DNA of 64,000 bases from Cyanosarcina radialis HA8281-LM2 (lineage in GTDB: Bacteria > Cyanobacteriota > Cyanobacteriia > Cyanobacteriales > CCAP-1448): the NCBI GenBank assembly GCA_019359615.1, contig JAHHHA010000010.1, forward strand, positions 62,001-126,000, given 5' to 3'. Below the pieces are notes generated by a model. The model saw only the letters and a program-made list of their open reading frames with translations, did no database searches and was not told the DNA's origin. The position numbers and the translations under genes are program-made. Below are positions 54,818-62,546 of the stretch, in pieces. Position 1 is the first letter of the stretch; each line of letters begins with the position of its first letter.

Positions 54818-57466
54818 ATGGCGATCGCCTCTAAGTCTCGCTCTAAATTTATTACCACCGAACCGCTAGGAAAAAGCGGGCAAAAAGGCGAACAACAAGT
54901 TTGGGACGCAATTCAAAAAGCTTTTGTCGATCGAGAATGTATCGCTTACTGGCGCTATCCGATCTTTTCTCAAGTCGGTAAAAGTCGCAAAGAACCAGAT
55001 ATTTTAATCGCCGATCGCCAACTCGGTTTAATAATTATTGAAGTCAAATCGATCGCGATCGAGCAAATTGTTTCGATCGCTGGTCATCTGTGGCAGTTAC
55101 AAAACTTCTACACCGATCGAATCAGACCTTACGAACAAGCAGAAAATCAACTGTTTGCCCTTTTAGGATATAGCGATCGCGAACCAACTTTACGCCGTCG
55201 AGTCAACGGCAGAGCGATCGTTGCTCTCCCCAAAATTACTCAAACTCAATGGCAGCAGAAAAGCTTCGATCGATTGCCTAGTTGTCCGCCGATCTTGTTT
55301 CAAGAATATCTTCAGTTAGAGAGATGGGGAGATGGGGAGATGGGGAGATGGGGAGAGAGGGCGCAGAGGGCGGAGAATAAAAATAAATTTATACCGTATC
55401 CTCTGGTTTCTGCGATTGAGGCAACTGGGCCTGTAATTCAGGGGGAAGAACTCAACGACGAACAGTGGGAACTATTACTAGCAATCTTGGGCGGTGCGCC
55501 CGTTTTCCGCCAGCGGGCGAAGAAACCAGTTAGCCTCCCAAATGCACCACCTCAACCGGGAACCCGCGCCTGGGTAATATTGCAAGCGCGATCGCAACTG
55601 TCAAAATTAGATTGGCAGCAAGAATTAATTGGCAAGCAAATTCCGCCCGGCCCGCAGCGAATTAGAGGTATAGCTGGCGCGGGTAAAACCGTTTTGCTGT
55701 GCCAAAAAATCGCTCATATGCACCTCAAACATCCAGATTGGGATCTGGCTTTAGTATTTTTCAGCCGGAGTTTGTACGATGCGATCGCTTCTGAAGTCGA
55801 TAAGTGGCTGCGGCGGTTCAGCAGCGGCGAAGTTGGTTACGACCCTACTAATCCTAAATTGAAAGTGTTGCACGCTTGGGGGGCCAAAAATCGACCCGGA
55901 CTTTACAGCACTATTTGCGAAGCTGCTAACATCCCCAGGCGAACTGTTTACGATACCGATAGCAAGTTGCCCAACGAAGCTTTAGCCGAAGTTTGCTCTC
56001 AGTTACTTCAAGACGCGGTAATTCCTCAGATATTTGATGCGATCGCGATCGATGAGGGACAAGATTTAATCGTGGACGATCGGTTAAAATTTCAGGGCAA
56101 ACAACCCTTTTACTGGATGGCATATCAAGCTTTGCGACCCGTAGAGTCCCGACATCCAGAACGGCGACGGTTGATTTGGGCATACGATGAAGCCCAAAGT
56201 TTAGAAAGTTTGAGCATCCCCACCGCCAGCGAATTGTTTGGCGATGAATTGGGGCATCTGGTAACGGGACAATATACCGACGGGATTGCCAAAAGCGAAA
56301 TTATCCGCCGCTGCTATCGCACTCCCGGCCCGATTCTGACCGCAGCCCAAGCGATGGGCATGGGTTTGTTGCGACCTGGGGGCGCGATTTCGGGGATGAC
56401 TCGCACCGAAGATTGGCAAGCTATTGGCTATGAAGTGACGGGGCGTTTGACTCGCGGCCAAGAAATTACCCTGCGGTGGCTGCCAGAAAACTCTCCCAAT
56501 CCCATCCCGCAACTGTGGGCGGGAGAACTTATCGAGTTAGAAACTTATCAAACTCGCCAGGAAGAATTAACCGCGTTAGCTACTAATATTCGCCACAACC
56601 TCGAACGCGATGGTTTGCAACCGAGTCAGGAAATTCTGGTGGTGGTTCTCGGTTCCTATTTTGAGGCGATGAACTTGGAAACTCAGGTTGCTAGTTTTTT
56701 AATAGCTCAAGGAATTAATATATTCATTCCTGGGACGAGTGCAGCGAATATTTTGCAACCAGATCCAGAAAACCGCAACCCGAATAAATTTTGGTGCGAT
56801 CGCAGCATTACCGTTTCTCGCATCCACCGCGCCAAAGGAAACGAAGCCGAAATGGTGTATATCGTAGGATTAGATAATGTCGCTAAAAATGAAAGTAATA
56901 TTACTCTCCGCAATCAGCTATTTGTGGCTTTAACTAGGTCTAAGGCTTGGGTAAAGCTAAGCGGCATCGGTAAGTATTCCCTGTATGAGGAAATGCGACG
57001 AGTTATTAATAGTGGCGACACCTTTACTTTTACTTACAATCGCCAGCCTCGACGAGAGATTAACGTTACCGACGGGGGCGAATTGCTAAGGCGATATGCT
57101 GCGGGTCAAAGGAATTTTCAAGGTGGCGATTTTAGAGGAATTCAGCTTGCAGGCGCTAATTTATCGGGGGCTAATTTGATTGGCGCTCAATTAAATGATG
57201 CCGATTTGAGTCGCGCGAATCTAGATAGAGCCAAGTTAGCGATCGCCGATTTGAGCAACTCTAATTTAAGTCATGCTAGCTTGCAGAAAGCCAAATTAAT
57301 GGGTGCTAGTTTGCAAAATGCTCGGTTATATGATGCCGATTTGAGTCGGGCTGACTTGAGCGATGCCGACTTAAGCGATGCCCAATTGGTAGGAGCAAAA
57401 TTAGTTGGTACTAACTTGAATAATACCGATTTGAGCAGAACCGATTTGACAGATGCCCAGTTATAA
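54818..57466 (+). CDS. NERD nuclease-like / superfamily 1 helicase / pentapeptide-repeat fusion
   Basis: 882 residues. Residues 18-130 form a NERD domain with a PD-(D/E)xK-like pair (EPD 59-61, EVK 75-77). A linker carries an octamer-derived insert near 169-190 (RWGDGEMGRWG). From about 275 an SF1 helicase ATPase follows: Walker A GIAGAGKTVLLCQ near 284, Walker B DEGQD near 412, RRLIWAYDEAQS, and motif VI VALTRSKAWVKLSG near 704. The last 115 residues are a pentapeptide-repeat solenoid (A(N/D)LSx), a beta-helix. NERD-helicase pairs are known in bacteria; the C-terminal pentapeptide addition is unusual. It may act in DNA repair or in defence against foreign DNA. No partner gene is adjacent. 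All catalytic motifs are visible. Confidence 0.85.
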   Translation: MAIASKSRSKFITTEPLGKSGQKGEQQVWDAIQKAFVDRECIAYWRYPIFSQVGKSRKEPDILIADRQLGLIIIEVKSIAIEQIVSIAGHLWQLQNFYTDRIRPYEQAENQLFALLGYSDREPTLRRRVNGRAIVALPKITQTQWQQKSFDRLPSCPPILFQEYLQLERWGDGEMGRWGERAQRAENKNKFIPYPLVSAIEATGPVIQGEELNDEQWELLLAILGGAPVFRQRAKKPVSLPNAPPQPGTRAWVILQARSQLSKLDWQQELIGKQIPPGPQRIRGIAGAGKTVLLCQKIAHMHLKHPDWDLALVFFSRSLYDAIASEVDKWLRRFSSGEVGYDPTNPKLKVLHAWGAKNRPGLYSTICEAANIPRRTVYDTDSKLPNEALAEVCSQLLQDAVIPQIFDAIAIDEGQDLIVDDRLKFQGKQPFYWMAYQALRPVESRHPERRRLIWAYDEAQSLESLSIPTASELFGDELGHLVTGQYTDGIAKSEIIRRCYRTPGPILTAAQAMGMGLLRPGGAISGMTRTEDWQAIGYEVTGRLTRGQEITLRWLPENSPNPIPQLWAGELIELETYQTRQEELTALATNIRHNLERDGLQPSQEILVVVLGSYFEAMNLETQVASFLIAQGINIFIPGTSAANILQPDPENRNPNKFWCDRSITVSRIHRAKGNEAEMVYIVGLDNVAKNESNITLRNQLFVALTRSKAWVKLSGIGKYSLYEEMRRVINSGDTFTFTYNRQPRREINVTDGGELLRRYAAGQRNFQGGDFRGIQLAGANLSGANLIGAQLNDADLSRANLDRAKLAIADLSNSNLSHASLQKAKLMGASLQNARLYDADLSRADLSDADLSDAQLVGAKLVGTNLNNTDLSRTDLTDAQL
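55319..55375. repeat. GGGGAGAT octamer repeat inside the helicase fusion
   Basis: About four GGGGAGAT units and a purine-rich flank encode ERWGDGEMGRWGERAQRAE between the NERD and helicase domains, in frame. Confidence 0.9.
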
Positions 57467-57588
57467 GATGCAGAGTAAAGACCTCTGGCATAAGTCGATA
57501 ACTTATCAAAAATATCTGCGTTTATCTGCGTTCATCCGCTGTCCATCTGCGTTTTAAATCTAAAGTTGGGATTTTTGCAAAAGGTATA

Positions 57589-57758
57589 ACATCAAATCTG
57601 GTTCTCATACCATCCATTGCTGCCATCACCTCCAACCACTCTCCCACCTCACCCTGCCCTCTCCTACGAGGAGAGGGGAACGGAAGTTTCTGTTATCAGA
57701 GGGGAGCCGGAGGCTCCTTTGAGGGCTGGATTCATGGTTTTAAAACCGGATTTCATAT
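57589..57758. mobile_element. MITE-like element with AAATCCGGTT ends, copy 2
   Basis: Its ends ACATCAAATCTGGTT (57589-57603) and AACCGGATTTCATAT (57744-57758) are inverted, 12 of 15 positions matching. The interior CCATCCATTGCTGCC and CTCTCC/GGAGAG, GGAGCC/GGCTCC match the inverse of 34693-34940. It fills most of the 308-bp gap 57467-57774. Confidence 0.65.
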
Positions 57759-57774
57759 CATCTATTCGATTTGC

Positions 57775-59172
57775 TCAAGCAGCTTCACCGCCGACGACTA
57801 CATCACGAATTCGCAAGCTAGGACTGCCGCAACCTACAGCTAAACCACTTTGTCCGCCTTTGCCGCAACCGCCAGATTCATCCCAATAGAAATCATTACC
57901 TATAGCTTCAATATCGGCTAAAGTCTTGAACGCATTGCCAGAAAGGGTAACATCTCGCACGGGTTCGGCAATCTTACCATCTCGAATCATCCAGGCTTCG
58001 CCCGCACTGAAGGTAAACATTTCCCCATTAGTCATTCCTCCCAGCCAATTACAGGCGTAGACTCCTTCGGAGATATCGGCAAATAAGTCGGCTACTGGAG
58101 TCGTGCCCCGTTCGATCCAGGTATTGGTCATTCTAACAATGGGTGGAAAGTGGTAGTTCAAACAACGAGCGTTGCCAGTAGCTTGCTCGCCTAACTTGCC
58201 AGCGGTTTCGCGAGAGTGGAGGCGACCGACTAAAATCCCATCTTTAATCAATTGAGTGGTTGTTGCCGGAGTGCCTTCATCGTCGTAGAAGTAGCTGCCG
58301 CGATGACCTAGAGGAGCCGCCCCATCAAAAATCTGCAATTCTTTGGAGCCAAATCGCCGCCCCATGCTCATTACTTCTAGGATATCGGGGTTTTCGTAGG
58401 CCATATCTGCTTCTGAAAGATGCCCGAAAGCCTCGTGGACGAACAATCCAGCTAGGATGGGGTCGATGACGACTGTATAGGTATTGCCCTTGACAGAAGG
58501 CAAAGAGAGGGCGATCGCGGCTCGTTTGGCAGCAGCCCGTACTTGTGTATCTAAGTCGGTCAGGTCTTCATAAGCTTGACGCGAACCAATAGTTTCTCTC
58601 CCGGTTTGCACTGTTTCCCCATCGCGGGCAGTGGCGGCAAAGCGCATTTCCATATCGACCCAAGATTGCTCGATTAACGTGCCATCGGATGTCGCTAGAA
58701 TAATTTTCTGGGAACTATCGCCATAGCGAACAGAGGTAGTAGTAATTTTGGGGTCGGCACTGCGGAGAATTTCATTGTAGCGATCGCACAATTCCTTCTT
58801 CTGAGCTAAGCTAATTTGCCGAGGGTTGCTGCCAGTTAATGGCAGAGAGCAAACATCTACTACGGGTTCTACTGGTGCGAGTAGGGTTTCTTCTTCACCG
58901 ACTAATCTAGCAGCGGCGATCGCTTCTTCTATTCTTGCGGCTAAAGTATCTAGTCGGTTAAAGCTGGCAAATCCCCAGCCGCCTTTGTAACAAGCCCGCA
59001 CTTGACCGCCGATGGAAATCCCTTCGCTCAAGGTTTCTACTTTATTGCCTCGCAAGAAGATGTCGGTTCCTTCAGCTTCTTCTAAGCGAATGGCTAAATA
59101 ATCTACTTGATGGCGATAGCGATCGATCTGGTCGGCAAGTAAGTTTTTGGCATCGGCTAGTAAAGTCGGCAT
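57775..59172 (-). CDS. tldD: Metalloprotease TldD
   Basis: 465 residues. The zinc-binding HExxxH motif is HEAFGHLSEAD near residue 245, with the third ligand likely in the CNWLGGMTNGEMFTFSAGEAW region near 395. N-terminal segments YLAIRLEEAEGTDIFLRGNK and ASFNRLDTLAARIEEAI match TldD. Together with TldE it forms a soluble protease acting on unfolded peptides, CcdA and microcin-type precursors in known species. The companion pmbA/tldE fragment starts the window at 1-901. Confidence 0.95.
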   Translation of the reverse strand: MPTLLADAKNLLADQIDRYRHQVDYLAIRLEEAEGTDIFLRGNKVETLSEGISIGGQVRACYKGGWGFASFNRLDTLAARIEEAIAAARLVGEEETLLAPVEPVVDVCSLPLTGSNPRQISLAQKKELCDRYNEILRSADPKITTTSVRYGDSSQKIILATSDGTLIEQSWVDMEMRFAATARDGETVQTGRETIGSRQAYEDLTDLDTQVRAAAKRAAIALSLPSVKGNTYTVVIDPILAGLFVHEAFGHLSEADMAYENPDILEVMSMGRRFGSKELQIFDGAAPLGHRGSYFYDDEGTPATTTQLIKDGILVGRLHSRETAGKLGEQATGNARCLNYHFPPIVRMTNTWIERGTTPVADLFADISEGVYACNWLGGMTNGEMFTFSAGEAWMIRDGKIAEPVRDVTLSGNAFKTLADIEAIGNDFYWDESGGCGKGGQSGLAVGCGSPSLRIRDVVVGGEAA

Positions 59173-59435
59173 AGCGAGCGAGTTTAGAAGTTTAGTATGT
59201 TGACGATCTTAACGTGAAAAATTGACCTCTCCCCGTTCGGCAGGCTCGCGGCAGCGCCCAGCCCCTTTTCTGCGAGGAGAGGGGAGCAAGACATTGATTA
59301 AGATCGGAGATTGGCGATCGCGCTACCAACATCAGGAAAATTGATTTATGACACTCTGAAGGTGCGATCGCATATAAAATGCTAACGACCAAGCTCACCG
59401 AACGCAGACAACCTCTCGAACTCAACCAATTAACC
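59173..59435. other. Repeat-containing spacer after the nucleosidase gene
   Basis: It carries GTTTAGAAG units near 59183 and a CCTCTCC/GGAGAGG pair (59223-59284) resembling the interior of the MITE families. No gene was recognised. Confidence 0.5.
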
Positions 59436-60155
59436 TCATTGTTCCGGTGCAGCGACTTGTTGTACCGCACCGTTTGGTTGTAACGTTGCTCTCCATTGGA
59501 TAATGACTTGAACTAGATTGTGCATAGCTGTTACCAAGTTCGCTTCAAAATCTGCCGCAGCTTGACGATCTGCTGTATCTGTAACACCACGCAACTCAAC
59601 GTAACACTTCTGATTAAATCTGCACGCTCTCGCACCTCCGGCACCTTCCCACGCCACAGCAACACAATCAGTCTTGTTCATTAACTCTCGACCTCTGGCA
59701 ACATCAACAATATCCTCGTCACCGCTTGCAACAGCACCGAAATGAACTGAAAACGCTGAATCCGTCTGAGGTAAGTTTTGTAGAACCTTAATGACTGGAC
59801 GAGCGCCAGCAAAACGAGGTAAAGGACGACTGACAAATTTCAGATGGTAGTCGTGTTCAACTGTTTCCGTTGCGACAACTACATCACCAACGTCTAATGA
59901 ATCAGATAATGCTCCAGCGGCTCCCGCACATACTAACAGTTGTATTTGGGGAACTTGGCAAAGCAAGTATTGGGCTTGAATACCAAACTGTGTCTTCCCC
60001 TGTCCGCCACAAGCAACGAGTAAATCAACCTCACTAAATTCAAAAATGCTTAGATTACCCGCTCGTAACTCCCTTTTTTGCAGCCCAAACTGCTCTAGTC
60101 CATCAACCAGAATTGTCAGTTCTTCTTGCAGTGGAGTGAGAATGGCAGTCTTCAT
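59436..60155 (-). CDS. MTA/SAH nucleosidase-like phosphorylase
   Basis: 239 residues with the purine-nucleoside phosphorylase fold: LLVCAGAAGALSDSLDVGDVVVAT near 80, and VAWEGAGGARACRFN in place of the usual VEMEGAA segment. RGVTDTADRQAAADFE carries the catalytic-type Asp. Members cleave methylthioadenosine or S-adenosylhomocysteine to adenine plus ribose derivative, or act on other nucleosides. Specificity is uncertain because the nucleoside-contact segment is altered. Its ATG at 60155 overlaps the stop of a truncated PIN toxin by 4 nt (ATGA), so its expression may be tied to the antitoxin promoter upstream. Confidence 0.75.
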   Translation of the reverse strand: MKTAILTPLQEELTILVDGLEQFGLQKRELRAGNLSIFEFSEVDLLVACGGQGKTQFGIQAQYLLCQVPQIQLLVCAGAAGALSDSLDVGDVVVATETVEHDYHLKFVSRPLPRFAGARPVIKVLQNLPQTDSAFSVHFGAVASGDEDIVDVARGRELMNKTDCVAVAWEGAGGARACRFNQKCYVELRGVTDTADRQAAADFEANLVTAMHNLVQVIIQWRATLQPNGAVQQVAAPEQ

Positions 60156-60277
60156 TCAGGAATTTGACTGTGGCTAATGAAAACTTCGCTGGCTTGAGCG
60201 AGATTGTCCTTCACGATCGCTTCATCTGCAAAAAGGGCAATGATGATGTTAGTATCCAGCAAATACTTACCACTCAT
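60152..60277 (-). pseudogene. Truncated PIN-domain (VapC-like) toxin
   Basis: 41 residues from an ATG at 60277: MSGKYLLDTNIIIALFADEA is the first PIN motif, followed by ASEVFIS and an unrelated HSQIPE end. The remaining acidic residues and about 90 further residues are missing. The frame overlaps the preceding antitoxin by 11 nt, and its stop overlaps the nucleosidase start by 4 nt. A deletion appears to have fused the toxin front to the nucleosidase gene. The toxin must be inactive. Confidence 0.8.
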
Positions 60278-60494
60278 CAACATCTACCCGTTCGCAATCT
60301 TGCTCGATGGCTTCATGCATTAATTGGAGATCGTCTGGAGGGATTGAACCAGCAAAACGCAATAACTGCTGCCCTGGTGTACCTCGCATTTCCGATTTGA
60401 CCAACTCCCGAACAAATTCAAGCACCTGCCATTGCAAATGCTGCGGCATGACCTTCAATTGTTCGACAACCTCGTCGATGATAGCAATACTCAT
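60267..60494 (-). CDS. VapB-like antitoxin of a broken toxin-antitoxin locus
   Basis: 75 residues. IAIIDEVVEQLKVMPQHLQWQVLEFV is an AbrB/DUF2281-like antitoxin start; IPPDDLQLMHEAIEQDCERVDVDEW is the toxin-binding acidic end. It overlaps the truncated toxin by 11 nt. The antitoxin is complete although its partner is not, so it may now serve only as a regulator of its own operon, which continues into the nucleosidase. Confidence 0.75.
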   Translation of the reverse strand: MSIAIIDEVVEQLKVMPQHLQWQVLEFVRELVKSEMRGTPGQQLLRFAGSIPPDDLQLMHEAIEQDCERVDVDEW

Positions 60495-60606
60495 ATTGCC
60501 CTCCTTTTTATCATCCTACACTCCTTAATCAGGGAGCGGTAGAAGAACAGTTTTTAATGCTGATAGATTGTCACCTACTCGATCGACAATCTCTAAGCAA
60601 CGCAGA

Positions 60607-61250
60607 TTAATTAAGTTTTTGATGTATATTAATATCTCCCACATCTACAGTATTTGAAAGTGACAAAATCCATTCTATTGCAGAAATTAGATCCGCAAGT
60701 GGAATTGGAACTTGTTGGGAAAATCGCCCCTCTTCAATATCTGTTAATACTTCTTCTGTCGCCACGTTACCAGGATTAATCACCGTGACCCCAATCCTGC
60801 GATCTCGTAAGGCCAACTTTAATGCTTGTGCCGCACCTCTTAACCCAAACTTTGATGCCGTGTTAGCCACTTCAACAGATGCAGAGTTATCTAGCCCAGA
60901 TAGCGCACCAATAAATATCGCTCTTGGGTTGTCCGATTTGGCAAGATTTTTAGCGAGTTGTTTAGTTAATTCTATAGGGGCAATAGTATTCACTGCGATG
61001 ACATAGCGAGTTTCTCGATCGGAGCTTTTCATAAAGTCGTATTGCTCTGTAAATGCTCCATCTTCCCAAACTCCCCCCATGAATAAAAGGGCATCTAAGA
61101 CAGATTCACCAATGGCCTCGGCAACTGATTCGATCCCTTCAGAAGTAGAAATATCTGCTTGAATCCACTCTCCTGCAACTGCTTGACTTCTGGAGACAGA
61201 GATCGCGCGATCGCCTTTCTGGGCAAAATGTCGAGCGACAATCGAAGAAA
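60607..61250 (-). pseudogene. N-terminally truncated short-chain dehydrogenase
   Basis: From the stop at 60607 upstream to about 61250, one frame reads SDR sequence. It starts with SSIVARHFAQKGDRAISVSRS, continues through DALLFMGGVWEDGAF and NTIAPIELTKQLAKNLAK, and ends at VEVANTASKFGLRGAAQALKLA. The first strand and the GxxxGxG cofactor loop are missing. Its 5' end runs into the 3' end of the LysR gene, and no in-frame start exists before the ATG at 61080. It is a deleted gene fused to foreign sequence. Confidence 0.6.
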
Positions 61251-61279
61251 GATAATTTACTCTGGCTCGATCGAATATT

Positions 61280-62215
61280 CTAGCTAACTGGAACCGCAGG
61301 AGTATCGACTTTTAATTCTGTCATTTGTTTGCCTTCTTCTTGCAGATAATTAACGAAGGTTTGGGCGATGATAGACATCTGTTTTCCGGCTGGATAGATG
61401 GCATACCAATGGCGATCGATCGGAAAGCCACTGACATCTAAAACTGCTAAAGGACCGTGGGTTCCCTCCAATGCTAAGGTGTGAATCGACAGGACTGATA
61501 TTCCCAATCCACCGACGATCGCCTGCTTGATTGCTTCATTACTGCTCAACTCTAGCCTGACTTTGAGTGGCAGATCGTGTTGCTCGAATAGCTGCTGCAC
61601 TACCTTGCGAGTACCAGAACCGGATTCTCGCATGATAAAAGGTTCCTGGGCGATCCGCTCTAGGGTGATATTCTGCTCTTGAGTCAGAGGATGGTTTTGC
61701 GGGGCTAACACCACTAGGGGATTTTCCAATACCGGATAAGAGACAACATCGGTAGTTTCTGGAAGTTGGCTGACGATATAAAGATCGTAAGCGTTATCGT
61801 TCAACGACTGCAAAACGCGTTCGTGGTTTGAGAAGTTCAACGATACGTCTACGCCAGGATATCTTTCGCAAAACGGGCCCAAGAGACGAGGCAAAAAATA
61901 CTTAGTTGTAGTGATCGCCGCTAAACGCAACTGCCCTTGCTTCATGCCTTTGAGATCGGCAATTGCCATTTCAAATTGGGCCATTTGCTCGAAAATGTCT
62001 TTGCAGGTGACGTAGAGTTTTTGTCCCGCATCGGTGAGATAGAGACGCTTGCCGATTTGCTCGAATAAAGGCAAGCCGACAGCTTGGTTAAGCTGCTTGA
62101 TTTGCATCGATACAGTAGGCTGAGTCAAGAAGAGTTCTTCAGCCGCGCGGGTAAAACTACAGTGCCGCGCTACTACTTCAAAGACCCGAAGCTGGTGCAA
62201 GGTGGCGTTCTTCAT
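61280..62215 (-). CDS. ccmR: LysR-family regulator, CcmR/NdhR-like
   Basis: 311 residues. The N-terminal winged helix is LHQLRVFEVVARHCSFTRAAEELFLTQPTVSMQIKQLNQAVG. The effector domain (residues 90-300) follows the RbcR/CmpR/NdhR pattern (LRLAAITTTKYFLPRLLGPFCERYPGVDVSLNF, ESGSGTRKVVQQLFEQHDLPL). In cyanobacteria CcmR (NdhR) represses the inducible CO2/bicarbonate-uptake genes, among them ndhF3-ndhD3-cupA, in response to 2-oxoglutarate and NADP+. That operon begins on the opposite strand 331 bp away, supporting this name over RbcR. Operator-like palindromes lie between them. Confidence 0.88.
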   Translation of the reverse strand: MKNATLHQLRVFEVVARHCSFTRAAEELFLTQPTVSMQIKQLNQAVGLPLFEQIGKRLYLTDAGQKLYVTCKDIFEQMAQFEMAIADLKGMKQGQLRLAAITTTKYFLPRLLGPFCERYPGVDVSLNFSNHERVLQSLNDNAYDLYIVSQLPETTDVVSYPVLENPLVVLAPQNHPLTQEQNITLERIAQEPFIMRESGSGTRKVVQQLFEQHDLPLKVRLELSSNEAIKQAIVGGLGISVLSIHTLALEGTHGPLAVLDVSGFPIDRHWYAIYPAGKQMSIIAQTFVNYLQEEGKQMTELKVDTPAVPVS

Positions 62216-62240
62216 GACTGCTGTTGTGAGGAAAATATTT

Positions 62241-62256
62241 ATAGATTAAATTCTAT
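62241..62256. promoter_or_regulatory. Operator-like palindrome 1 between ccmR and ndhF3
   Basis: ATAGATTAAATTCTAT, 25 bp upstream of the ccmR start. It is one of three 16-bp ATAGAT-N4-xxCTAT sites spaced 71 bp apart; this one would allow autorepression. Confidence 0.5.
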
Positions 62257-62311
62257 CATTAGTTAATTAAGCTTTGAATTTAAGTTATATACTTTCTATT
62301 CGACCTCTATC

Positions 62312-62327
62312 ATAGATAAATAGCTAT
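62312..62327. promoter_or_regulatory. Operator-like palindrome 2 between ccmR and ndhF3
   Basis: ATAGATAAATAGCTAT, the middle and weakest of the three sites, exactly 71 bp from each neighbour. Confidence 0.45.
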
Positions 62328-62382
62328 AGATGTCTCTGTACTTGATGTCTGGAGATATTTGCGGATGTCACAGTTTTCTTGC

Positions 62383-62398
62383 ATAGATTTAAATCTAT
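62383..62398. promoter_or_regulatory. Operator-like palindrome 3 between ccmR and ndhF3
   Basis: ATAGATTTAAATCTAT, the core of a perfect 18-bp palindrome (62382-62399, CATAGATTT and its complement). This is the strongest site, 148 bp upstream of ndhF3. Confidence 0.6.
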
Positions 62399-62546
62399 GA
62401 TTTGAATTAGAAACTTTGGCTTTTCATTATATATTCTCTGCCCTATGATAACAGTAGAGAAATTCATGGGGTACAGATGCAGAACAAATGAGATTTCGCG
62501 TCTCTAGTTCTGAGTTCCCGAACGTAGTTTTTTAGGCTTCGATCGC

